NCBI GenBank assembly: GCA_028554795.2
Contig: CM068831.1
Coordinates: forward strand, 66,067,982-66,131,981
Source: Sinohyriopsis cumingii
Taxonomy: Eukaryota; Mollusca; Bivalvia; Unionida; Unionidae
DNA: 64,000 bases
Reading direction: 5' to 3'
A program made the translations under genes and the position numbers. Numbering within the stretch: position 1 is the first letter of the stretch; every line of letters begins with the position of its first letter. Under the pieces are notes generated by a model. The model had not been told where the DNA came from. It worked only from the letters and a program-made list of their open reading frames with translations, and ran no database searches. This document shows, piece by piece, positions 10,003 through 22,954 of this stretch.

Positions 10003-13000
10003 CTTATCCTACTATTTACAGCTTGCATTTGCAAAAACTTGGCAGTTTAAACATACCATTTCACTTAATGTTTACTTCACGTAGTTTTTGTTTACATATA
10101 ATTCTAAATGCCCCTTCAGCGCCTCTTCGAACAATCCTGTTTCCAAGGTAATTTAGAAAGAATGAAGAAAGAAAGAAATGAATGAATAACATTGTTTTAA
10201 AGTATCTCAATAGTTATTATTCTCGGAATTTGTTAATATATAATGAAGGAAAAAATACAGTGCACTCTAGAAATGCAGGCCTAATTGCTCATGCGTAGTG
10301 ATACGTAGGCAGCTACCGTGCAACAGGGAAAACAACGACAATGATACATAGACAGCACAATTCAAGAATATTTTAGTTTAAAGTGATTAGCTCAAACGTG
10401 CTCACTTAAGTTAATATGAGAACCAAACAAATTTGATAAAAAGTAATCAATCGGTGTAAATATAAATACCTTCTTTGAGCAACCCTGTGCATATATCTTA
10501 TTTCTAGTTTCAAGTTCCTCAAATGTAGCATTTTCTCTTAAATTTCCCATACCAGCCTATGTTCGAAGGTCGTGTTTTGTGTTTAGGTATAAAAAAGAAA
10601 TTAATATGCATATGTAATGCAGAATAGAGAGATTTATACATCGAATAATACAATGAGACACAGAATTGTGTTATTTACAAGAATTCATTTCTCCATAAAA
10701 ATGGGGGGGGGGGAGGGAGGCAGAAAAGTGCCCTTATTCAATATAGTCTTTATCACACAAAGTGAATATAAAAAACAAAACCTAAAGTTAGCAATATTAA
10801 CAGTGATAGTTATTTTGCCAAACATACTGCCTATAATACACAAAGCAATTTTTAGAGAGAATTTTAAATTTAGAATACCGAAAATTCTAAACCTCCTTAT
10901 TTTGAATTACAGTAAAAGATATATAAAGAATAACACTATGAACATTTTCAAGATGGGATTCTCCTTCTTCCCTAGAAGCCCATACAAATGGTGTGCTAAT
11001 GTTAATTTCCTATTGTCCTTATAATCCGCAGATTATTTTTAACACAGAAGTCGCGTTAGAGTTCAAGAAGACACAATCATGTACCATTTCTCAAAGATGG
11101 CTCAGTAATGTTCATTTTCCCTTATACCACAGAATCCGTAGACCGTTTGTAAGATTCTATTTAATGTCATGCCCTCAAGTAGCACACTATTCTATAACAC
11201 TTTACTATTCTGCTATTCTCTTGAAATCGAATCCCTTCGACCTCCAATTAATGACAATCACTACTCATAATCCTGATATGAAATACTGCACTTGGTCATG
11301 TTAGCCCTTTATTCTCATTCCACCTCTATATATGAACTAAAGGCATTTTCTCTAGTGTGGATGTGGTTTCCATACTATGTCTTATATACCAATTATCATT
11401 GCAAACACCAAATTCATCGCAGTTCATGAGTATGAATGGTAACGTATGAACATATCCCTGTATTGGATATCAAACGTACAGTACATGTAATATACAATCT
11501 GGATGCTCGTACAAATTGTGAAAAAAAAATCGATCCACGGATGAGAAAGTTAAATCTTGAAACTTGCAAATGCAAACTGACCCCTGAAACTGAATGACAA
11601 GAAAATACATCTTTTGAAGACTGATCCCTGAAACTTCAAATCTGAAAAGAAATCCCAAAAGTTTATTTGCCTTTTATTTGTACTTCGTACCATCAACTTT
11701 TTACTTGTAAAAATTATTATTGTAGCCTGTAGGAAAAATGTAATGAATTTCTATTGGTCAAGAAAAAGTCAGTCAGTCCAAGGATGATTGATAACAAAAG
11801 TTATTGTTTTATATTACATCTATTGATAACAACTTCACAAAGAAACTACTTGTAAGTGTTTCTTCTTTATATATTAATGAGAATAAATAAAATATACCTC
11901 TGTTGCATGCAGATAAAAAAATCAAGAACAACATCCCAAATATAATGTTCCTGTAATACCATAGTTAAAGATGTTTTACGTTTGTGTTATCGTTGATGAG
12001 CAATACGATAAAGGATTATATTTGAGTTAAGTTTTCAGATATATTTGAATGTGTTTGATATAGGAAAGGCATAGGCAGTCCTGTGGTGGCAATACAATCC
12101 CATTAAGAGTAATGCAGTTTAAGTATTATATTTAAATTTTGGACCTATAGAGTACATTTTAAGTATTTTCCCCAAATAATATGACTAAGAACACGTGTTA
12201 TTTCCTAACAATGCATTTTGGATACGGAAATCTGTTTTGTTTCACATATTTAGTCTGAAGTTGTTAGCATATTTGTCCTAGCGTACTTACAGTCATTACT
12301 GTATCAAGGCGAATTAAATCGATGCTAAATATGCCATCCGGAGAAGTTCGAGATACTTCGTCCTCATTTTTCATCCGTTGTGGAGGAGACCACATTTATA
12401 TGAGGGTTTTTTTGGCAGTTGTTTCTGGTGGTAAATTAATTTTCATCCTGCGTATTAGGTAACAGAGGGACACCTGTTAAAATGCTTAGGATTTAATGCG
12501 TCTCGCGGCTAACAGATTGATTAGTGGATCGCAAGTCACACTTGCCGATGCTTATATATACTATTTTCGACAGCATCTATGCTGAGGAAAACTGAACATT
12601 TACTTTATCTCAGAGAATTGAAATTAATTCTTCAGTAGGAGTGCATCCTCTAACTGACCTAATCACGCGTATGATGTTATCCTAAGACCCAGAGATGAAA
12701 TCTTGCAAGCTCAAAAATAACATTTCATCCCAACATTTTGGCACACAAATTAATCCTCATCTTGAGTCAAGAATCATAACACTGCAAAATATATCTTTTT
12801 CCAAGTTAATACCTTGGTTAGCGACACTCCAAAATAATATTTTATTTATGAAATTAGCCAAAACCAATCGTATTATATTTGAAAGTAAATTGACTGAAAA
12901 ATCAGAGCCTCCTATCGTATAAACTCATCGTATAGAAGATAGTCGAAAGATGCAAACAAGGTTTCAGCTGCCATTCAAAAACATCCCACAGCTAAAATAT

Positions 13001-16000
13001 CGAACCTACATTCGTACCGTACCAATATGGAATTTTTAAAAAACAAACTATATTCGCTTTATTTTTTTTTAATAATATAGGCCTCCGGCGCATAATACAA
13101 TTTTCTCTTTATGATATACACAATTGGAACGAAGCATTGTCTTTAATACAGTTGAAATAGAAATTCTAGATTTACTTCTACACTTATCTCCGATCAGTAA
13201 TATTTTCATATGATTTTAATCGGATGGAGATTAAATAGCCTCTGTCCTAGCCAATGATCTGTACAAGTAGTATAATTTCACTGCTAGTCATAAGCGAGAC
13301 AAATTGTTCAACGCTTGGTGTGTATAATATACATTTATGAGATATACTCTTCTAATATTATGAGGTTCTGGGCAAACGCAAACAAGCTCAAATTCATTAT
13401 CTATTATATAAATATTTCTTCTCTTATTCAGTTCCCAAAATCTGAATGCTCTGTCTTTTTTTTTCTCTTCCGTCTTCATGTTTCAAACATTAGTTGTTTG
13501 CTGGAACACCTTAGCTGTACTAAACATGTTCTTAAATGAAAAGGTATATTGCATGAATGGTATTTATCACATCGTAGTAGGGATTTATACGTACTATAGT
13601 AATAACATTTATTAAAGGATTAGTAATTATGTTCTGACCAACTTTGGAATGCATTATCTCTAATCCTTTGTGTGAACTCCAAAACATTGCATTCTGAACC
13701 CCAATATCTTGTGTTATTCAAAGCAATAATATTATGGCAAATCTTTAATCTTCGTAGCCCATGCGACTTTACCAACTTTGTCTAACTTTTTCAATATAAC
13801 ATAATATTGCTGTGGATATTTATCGTCCCATACCCACATAATCTGAATATCAAAACGTGAACAATAGAAATAATCCTCATCTTTACTGATTCCCTTTCCA
13901 CACAGAAAGCCTTAAATTTGACAACCCATTTATATTCCAAATTTTACAAAACACGACTTGCTAATAAAATCTGCAATCGTTACTGTATGATGTTGGCTGC
14001 CTAGTCACACTGGTATTAAATGTAATAAAAAAAGAGAAAACGGAGCCAATAGCTGCCCTATATTTACCCTTTTCCAATTAGGAGAATCCGTGTACTGACT
14101 TAAAATATTTTATAAATCGGCATGTTCTGTAACGCTGGTAAAATACGCTGAATGAAAAGTTCACAAACAAGTTTTGGATCATCAAACACTGGAGACCCCT
14201 GATATAGAACAAAAAAGCAGACATAAAGTTGCATTATGAGGCTTTCCTATGGGACACACATAACCCATGCATAACTTCTGAAGGTTGAACATTGCCCAGA
14301 ATGTATACCTTGCCAGTGTCCTTTGAGAGCACAACATGCTTGTCGAGTTTATCAACTTACCCCTTATGTGGGCATATAAAGAAGCTTTTTGATGATGTAG
14401 AACCAGACCAAATGTTAGTCTTTTCAAATACTGCGGTTGTATAGCAAAAGTTACCCTACATTTAAAGATTTTGGTATTTATCTTTATCATTTGAGTTTTC
14501 GTAATTTTACTTTGAACTTTTAGTGCTTAACTTTTACGTTTACTTGACAAATGCTTCTTTTTATCTTTATATTTTAGAACTTTACTTTTGTTTCCTATTA
14601 TATACACGCGATTGTGTTGACGTACCTTTGAACCTTACATTATACGTCAATACATGCATACTGTTACGACTCTATTGTCGTAAAACAATAACAAAAAGAG
14701 CTAAAACCAACAAGTTTGGCAAAATTGACTATGTTATGTACTTCCCTATAACACAAAGTCAAAATTAAATAATTTTCAGTATAGCAAATCAAATCCTAAA
14801 TTCCTAAATTCCAAAAGAATCAAGTAATCAAAGTAAAGAAGAATCACTATGATAGAATACTAAAATATCTTTAAATGAATTTACTGCATTTCAGTGAGAG
14901 CTATTACTCAAAATAGTCTTTACTGGGATTCACAGTAATTCCGTAAAGCTATTACACGAATTAATCTGAATATTTCAAGCACTGTAATTCCAACGAATGA
15001 TTAAAATAAATAAATAACTCCTCTCAATAACTTTCAAGAATGGTAATTACTACTAAGAATGCATAATTCTACGTAATAATTCTATCATATTGATTATAAA
15101 TTAACAATAGTTAGTGTCTCAAATTCATAATCAAAACCGTAAACAGGGCCACATGAGTTACACTAGCTAATCAAGAATTAGGTCATCCTATGTTTCTGAA
15201 AAAACAATGTCCTCCATTCAAGTCTTGTGACGTTGACCTGGATTTAATAGTACTACTCAACCTTAAAACCCACGAATGAATCAATTTACGCACTATACAA
15301 GAGCGACTCATATGTGTTTGCTAAGTATTAAGTACATATGTGTTTACTAAGTATTAAGTACCTTTTGGAAATGTCAGAAAAACCTAACGAATTCTAAACC
15401 ATGGAGAAAACTGTTACATTTATTAAAACATTACAGAACAAAGCCCCGATAACAAATCAGTGGACATTTCCAATGAATGTAACACTGACAGTTCCAGGAA
15501 ATTTTTAAAAAGTGTAGACTAAACTGCTGCATGAACAAAAATAAAGCAAAATATTGCATAAATTTCGTCTAGGATGAAAACGAAGCATTTAAATCTCCTG
15601 AAGTTTGCTCCACGTTATATGCTTTCCCAAAGCTTCCTTGATGTAATTATCAAATGGCAGAATACCTATTCAAGGAAGTCATTTATCCGAATGCTGACTC
15701 AACATAATAAGTGTGATAAGAAATAGGCAAAATCGAGAACAAGGGCAGGCAACTGACGTCTTGAGAAGTGACTGACACCATGATGCTTCGCAGTGCAACA
15801 CATGGTTGTTTTCCTTAGCAAAGGAAACTGTTCTACATGGTACGGTTAATATCGTGGTTGTTTCCAATTATCAATTATACACGTAAAGTATGCGTTCTTG
15901 CTCCTAAACTATTAAAATGTATTATAACTATTTATACAGTATTACGTCGGTAGGAGAACATTCCTAAATGAGTGAAATTCATCTGAGATCTTTGACTTCT

Positions 16001-16962
16001 TTCCAAAGCTCAGACAAATTTCCGGTTGACAAAACATTTTTTGCAGATTCGATCTGACTAAAATCAGATCTTCACACTCCTACGTGGAAATCTTAATGAT
16101 CCCAAGGAGAGGTCATATGCTGTTGACCTCGTAGTTCGCTAATGAAATAACAATTTTCAAAGTTTTGAAACTGACGCACGCCATTCGAAACAAATTGTTA
16201 CTAACGGTAACTATCCCTAACACGAATTCGTAATGCTTTATCTGAAAGCTACTAAATATAAGTGTACTGGGAATTCGAAAGGCTATCAAATCATGAACTT
16301 TTATCGGTCTCTGTCCGAACTGTGGAGATCTAATTTTAATCAGATTGCCAAAGCATACATTGTGACTCCACCTAGCTATTATCGCTCGATCTATAAAGCA
16401 AAACCCTTTCTAATGTAGTAAAATGAATCAATAAACACGCTAACTTTCACTTGATTTTTCCATCTTAGAAATTTCAAAGTGACCCTTTTGCTCCAGTTAA
16501 TTGTGTCAAGTGATGGGAAAGAAGTCAAGTATTTTTAAACTATGACCCTTGATAAATTAAATCTACCCTAGTATCATAAATGTTCTCTCTTGAAGAAGAA
16601 AATATTCTATATGATTATGATTATACTGAAATTAAACTTAACAAAAGTGGACACGAATACATGAATGAGTTGCATGATGTAACAATTAAAGCACTCACTC
16701 TTTAACTGGTGCAGTTGCAATTGATGCATCTGAACTCGTAGGCGCTATTAAAAAGACTTCAAAATAACAAACGCATTACTTTGATCTTAGACCTAAAGAG
16801 TTAAGAACTCTATTATATGTCACAAGTAGATCTAACAATGCAGGAAATCACATATAGGTGGCACAAATCTAAGAGGTGCTTTCACGTGTATGTAGGTTGA
16901 TACCTATTGGATAACTTATCACCGACTTGAATTGTAGGCATTCCAGATTAAATCTGCCACCA
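10003..16962. other. Non-coding duplicated sequence, no supported gene
   Basis: This is AT-rich sequence shared with 49,798-56,173. It holds many short frames but none with a recognised domain. A 135-codon frame at 10,617-11,024 stays open in unit B as 133 codons (50,396-50,797), including across a G-run that differs by 6 bp. However, about one residue in eight differs, so selection is not evident. A 457-bp stretch (12,081-12,537) is missing from unit B. A 26-bp unit is tandemly doubled here only (15,309-15,360). Confidence 0.6.
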
Positions 16963-17901
16963 ATGGGTGGCAACGCAGTCTTTCTGATACTAGTAGCTTC
17001 GCTATGTGCGGCGGCGTCTACTGTTGAAGAGACAAGTCGGAAAACAGAGATGAGTTATTTGCTGAACTCACCGATCTTCCACAATCCTCCAGCAACCCAA
17101 AATGAGGGTGGTCAGATTGAGCTGAGACAAGAAAATCCATACAGTACTAATCCAAACACATGTCAATGCGCGTGCAAATATAATGATGCACGTGAGTACG
17201 GTCCTGGACCTCCATATTATTATCCCAATTGTGATGGATGGCTCAGGAATTTACTTGGAAGACCGAGGGATTGTCAAGAACTGTACCAACAAGAGTATTT
17301 CAAGACAGGCGTGTATGTTATTTTTCCAGAGAGACTTCCCGAGGGAATTTATGTCCGTTGTGACATGGATACAGCCAGTGGTGTATGGACGGTAATTCAG
17401 AGAAGAGTAAACGGGGTCGTGGATTTCTATCGCGATTGGTTAGATTATAAACGGAGTTTTGGTGACTTGAATGAAAACTTCTGGCTGGGAAATGAGAACA
17501 TGTTTGCTGTTACAGCACAGGACAGCTACGAACTGTTTACTGAAATGGCTGTTTCGAGCAGAAACAAAAGCTACGCCAGATACAATTCTTTGAAAGTTGG
17601 AAACGAGAATAGCGGTTATTTTCTCACCGTAGAAGGATACAGTTGAACTGCGGTTGATTCCTTCTCGTACCATTCCGGATCTAAATTTACAACAAAGGAT
17701 CGAGACAATGACAGTTATAGTTTAAATTGTGCTGAATTGTATAAAGGGGGTTGGTGGTACAACGTTTGCCATGCTGCAAATTTGAATGGTATCTATCGGT
17801 CTACTACGGTTGGAAAAGGAATAAACTGGAATGCATATGCTGGGTATTATACGTCTATGGTATATGCAGATATGAAAATCAGAAAACGTAGCTCCCGTTA
17901 A
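16963..17901 (+). pseudogene. Fibrinogen-related (FReD) secreted protein, copy A, nonsense in the domain
   Basis: This is a family of secreted lectin-like recognition proteins (ficolin/FREP/tenascin type domains). ATG 16,963 begins MGGNAVFLILVASLCAA, a good signal peptide. A Cys-containing linker follows (NPNTCQCACKYNDA). The fibrinogen C-terminal domain starts near residue 100 (RDCQELYQQ, then YVRCDMDT and WTVIQRR). TGA at 17,644-17,646 stops it after 227 codons, where copy B has GGA. The same frame is then open to TAA 17,899 and includes the calcium-site stretch [22 protein letters not shown] and the normal C-terminus. Conserved Gly residues are also changed here (SGVWT, IYRSTT). The whole coding region is one exon. 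Decay is likely, and read-through or sequencing error is possible. Confidence 0.9.
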
Positions 17902-18645
17902 ACGGAGAAATACAGTACCCGTACATTTGTCAGTGTACATCTGGAAAATGGCATTGAAATGTAACGTGACATAATAGGTATATGTACTTAACATTTTTAA
18001 TATAATTGTCAAGCCACATTTGACCATGCCAAATTATTCTTCATTTTATATTACTGTAAATATTCTATCTAAATTAGATTATGATTCCAGCTTAGGTCGT
18101 TCTAAATGGTACTAAAAAATGATGTTTTGACAAAGTTACGCAAAACCACACTGCTGAAAAGTATGAGCAAAAATATGATTTACGATTTTGCTCATAAAAA
18201 GCGTCGGAATATTTCTTCTGTATTCAGATGTTTCGTAGATAGTGCCGCGAAAATAAGCCATATCATTGTTACAACTCAATCCCAACTTTCATTGCATGAA
18301 AGCAGTGATGTGTGATACTTAACATTGGTTACCTGCGATTCCTGATAATCGCAGTCTAAGGTCATTACACTAACTCCGTTTACATTTCATTATTGTGTGA
18401 GTAAAATTATATTGGCAAAATATTAAGACATATTGCATCTCTCGCTCTATCACACATGAAAAAATTCCTTTGCACTAAATGGTTTCTGCTGTTTACATCT
18501 TTTGTTTAAACTGCTGCTACTTGCGTCCACAGTGATTGAATTCAATTCTAGCTTAACATAATAGTTGAATTTTGAGATATTACAATTTGATACACGTAAC
18601 ACTCTATGTACATGTAGGATATATGCAGTAACATTTTCTAATAGA

Positions 18646-18753
<108 letters not shown>

Positions 18754-21096
18754 CAATTAGTCACGCACATTAAAAGATAATTGCAGAATAAAATAATAAA
18801 AATTGCATGCAAGCCATAATATACTCAAGAAATCAAAAACATGTAACCAAGAAGTTGTAACAATTTATCTTATAATGTCCAATATCTGTAGTAATACATT
18901 TTAACATACATATCCTTTTATATGTAATAATTGCAGTATACTTTGAGCAATTTGGGCATCAAGTCTCCATTTATAAGCTTGGAAGATTATTATCCACATT
19001 ACCACCTTTTTTTCCTCCTCCTCCTGCTCCCCAGACTTTTTTCTACTATAAATGAAGTAAGCAAGGTGTAAGAGTAACAACCGATCGTTATACGTGTCTT
19101 TTACATTTTATGTTGAGCGACTACCTGCAACCCTGTGAACTTATACATCCGACATCAAAGAAGATTGTATGTTAAGTTTGTTTTAATTAATCGAGTTGGA
19201 TTTACAAAGGAGCCTTTCTATATATGAAAAATGAAGAATGTCAAAGTATTAGTTACATCTGAATAAAAGAGCCTCAATGAGAATTATTCATGTGAGGGCA
19301 GTGAAGGCATCATTGCAACAAAATAAATAATTGCAAATTACTTTACTAATTCTTTGAAGATGTTCCTAATACATTGTTAGGGTTCCCGACCTTATGTTAA
19401 ATATTGCAAGCCTACCAAACAATAAATAGCCTCAAAGTAAAAGGAAATAATCAGGTGGTTTCAGACTATGAAATTTTGCCGTATCTGCTTTTTCTCATGA
19501 AATTTATTTAGTATAGTCACTTTGAAATTTGTGTAGTTCTTAAATGGGCCTTGTATGTATAAATTGGTCACATCCTTCACGTTATGCTTTCAAATATACT
19601 CCTTTAAATATCACTCTTTGTACCATATAATGAACTAACAAAGGAACATAAAATATCCTCTATCATCGCATGGCAATAAAAAAAAACTTTCATCTTTCGA
19701 TTAGAAAATCGTCCCTATGAACGTCGCTTTGGGGCATATGAACAAACAGTGCTACATTGGCCAGACAGATAGAAAAACCTTTTTCTTTTTACATCATTTT
19801 TTATTATCTATAATACAAATCAAAATTAAAATATTTGATTTGCCCCACAATAATACGGAATATTGTATTAATTAATACTACGTGATTTATAATTTTCAAG
19901 AATTACAACAGATGTCTTATAAACAAAATTGTAATCGCCTGGTAAGGTCAGAAGAAAATACATCTCAAAAGAAAATATTTATAACGTTTTCGTTAATACT
20001 AACTTCTTTTAATTACAAAACAATAAAAGTCTTTTTTTGATATTGCTAAACGGAGGTAAATATCGATGGGATCGTATTGTATTTTACCAAGAAGAGAGAT
20101 TGACATAGTTTCAGCACCAGGTAAACATAAAATAGTTCGACTTTAAGTAAATATTCAGCACATGTTTATCTGGCCGCAAAATGTCAAAAGGTCCCAACGA
20201 TTCAAACAGACGAGTCCTTACGTAATGGTCTTGCAAAAAGTCAAACGGTCCCAAGGATTCAAAAAGATGAGTCCTTACATAAATGTCTTGCAAAAATCAG
20301 AGAAAGCAGTTATTGCATCAAGTATATGTCATATTAAATTGCAAAAGCATGCCAGATACAATCCACGATGCATTCATAAGAATTAATTGTGTACGGATTT
20401 ACTTTTTGTTAATGGTTCGGTATGCACATGGGATAATAGCTGAAAATGAACCCAGTATTCATGCTGGAAGTGAAGCATGAAATAAGTCTGACAGAACCTG
20501 TACATTTTTTGCGTGCCTTTGTCCAAACTGACAGAAGTTTATCCAACCACTGCATATTTACGCGGTAAATATGTGATGCAATTCCGAGTCAAAAATGAAC
20601 TTTGTTTGCATATTCTATAGTCTACTGTCCCAAAATAAGCACTGCAAATATCTGGTCACACATACGTTACATTAAATATGGTAATTTGTGCATCCAGTAA
20701 ACATTTTTTCCACATGAATATGGCTACAATGCAAAGTTTAATTGTAAAAGTGACTCTTGAGGTTACGTAAACATGGCTCCTCAACTGTAATCTAACGGGT
20801 ATTGCATCAAACAATGCGACATCATTCGCATTGGACATTCTGTGTCGAAAATGATTTAGTCTGTGTAAAATGTTCTGTTTACTCATAAGAACGCTTGTTC
20901 CTTGATTTATAGTTTGTAATAAAAGTATAATCGACTTTTAAATGTCAATACTAGTTTAACTTTGGTTGGGACTATTTTTACAAACAACAAATGAAAGGTG
21001 CAACGTCTGTCAGAATCAACAAAATTATTCCTTCTTCTTTCCATCTAAATAATTTCCAATGAAATAAAAACTGTGTGACAAAAAGAATCTAAAACC

Positions 21097-21217
21097 GGTA
21101 ATGATTTAATATTAAATTTATGAAACTCCTTGAATAATGTCCAGCTATTGCTCTCCAAGGCTCACAAAACTGGACAATATTCAACTCGTTTAATAAATTC
21201 AATATTAAATCATTACC
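21097..21217. repeat. Palindromic MITE-like element, copy A
   Basis: Arm ggtaatgatttaatatt (21,097-21,113) is the exact inverse of 21,201-21,217. A second inner pair, ttgaataatgtccag (near 21,131) and ctggacaatattcaa (near 21,171), is inverse with about one mismatch. The whole 121 bp can fold into a long hairpin with a loop of about 25 bases. In unit B (about 59,468-59,545) the outer arms remain, but most of the left inner arm and the loop are gone. Confidence 0.75.
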
Positions 21218-21652
21218 AATTTAAGATCCTCGATTTGTGAATTATGACGGAAAAATAAAATTAATTTGGTAGAAGATGAATTCCATTTTATTTGTGTTCG
21301 TCCAGCTTATGACTATTAAAGAAAGAAATACTTGAATAAAATTTGTTATCTATATCAGTCTGTAGAAAAAATTGGTATCCCTCATGAGTCATAGTATTAT
21401 ATTAATTATAAGAAATCTTTCTTACTATATCAATTCAGCTTTTCGTCTCAGACGATCTTTGATAACTCAGATGATTGGTGAATAATATACTTAGCGGTAG
21501 AAACATGTTAATAATATTATGCATTGATTATAGGAAATTATGTATGTATACTCATAATGAACACCATATTTAACTTCTTTATACGAAAGCGCACATTGTA
21601 TTTGCTTGTATTTTGTCACATGGGTCGGTGGCCTAAATCACTGAATAAAGCA

Positions 21653-21689
<37 letters not shown>

Positions 21690-21707
21690 GTTATTATTAT
21701 TATTATA
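21653..21707. repeat. (ATT)n tract following a retroposon-like 3' end
   Basis: This is a TTA repeat of about 55 bp with one G interruption, preceded by an aataaagcata signal-like motif. In unit B the same site is an (ATA)n-(TTA)n palindrome. Confidence 0.85.
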
Positions 21708-22954
21708 AAATTGTGAGAATGTCAAACATATGAATGAAAATTAAAAAAGAAGAGTCGTTTCCATTGTACTGGTTTCCTTACATCTTAATGAAATGGAATC
21801 GCTTTAATTCTTCGGTTAGCCAGTTCAGGCCAGTTCAAGCAAATATGTTTCCGAGGACTCAGCCTTCTTCCCGGAGGAAACATAACAAAATCATATTTTG
21901 GATATTTGTGAATAAAAACGACCATGATAACAAGCTATGTATTGCATACAATCATTTGATTTATTTCCGTTAGGTAACCTGTATCCATGTAAAAGTCAGA
22001 AACAACAGAAGCGTCGACATAAACGTATGAAACTTCATATATCTGGGAATAAAGTTTAAGTCCCAACAGCATAAGTAGTGCATAAGCTATTTTCATCAGT
22101 TATACCGATGTATCTCTTTCCACTTAGACATAGAGACTCATTCTAAACTTATAACACACTTACGTAAGGAACCAACAATTCAATGTTCTGTGACAGCGGC
22201 CTGAATTTCTTTTGTTGTGTAATTTCTGTCTGTCAATATGTGATGCATGTATTTGTTAGTTGTGCATGTACTGTATATTCAATAAAGGTTGAAATAAATT
22301 TATGAATACATCTATTGTCTTTATTTTTTTTCTTCACTTTATTATAACATGCACCGACATGTCAGAGAACAACGTGAATACATCTTCGACTTGCTGGTAT
22401 TTGGTGTGATGAGCACGGGTTAGGTCTCCTGAGTCGGCAGGTATGGGCAACCATTTGCCTTTGTTTTTTTTTTATTGACAATGTCTAAGGATAAGTCAGA
22501 TATAATTTTCTGAGATATTTTGATTGATGGATTTTGTGATGTCCGCCGGTATCTCTACTCATCTACGCTTTACTTGATGGTGTCGTCATAATAATGTAAA
22601 AAACATAAATAATAAAACTGTTATCTCTCAGTTTATTGCAGCATGGTAAACTAATAAAATGCAGACATTATTAAAAGTCGTAATTTACAACTGTTATTGC
22701 TGCCAAAAACATGAGCAAACAATGATTGTTTAGTACAGTATGGAAACAGCAAAGAGACTAATGACACTTAATTTATTAATCGTATATTATGTGAAAAGTG
22801 TGGACGCTTTGATGCCAATGTGTTTATTTCATTATTAACATCAACGTTAGCGTGTAACAAAAACATTGTTTATATATTCGCTGGCTGCAGGGAGGTTTAT
22901 GTTGCTTGAATTTTTTGCACATAAAAGATCACGTGATCAATTTCTAAATTTAAT

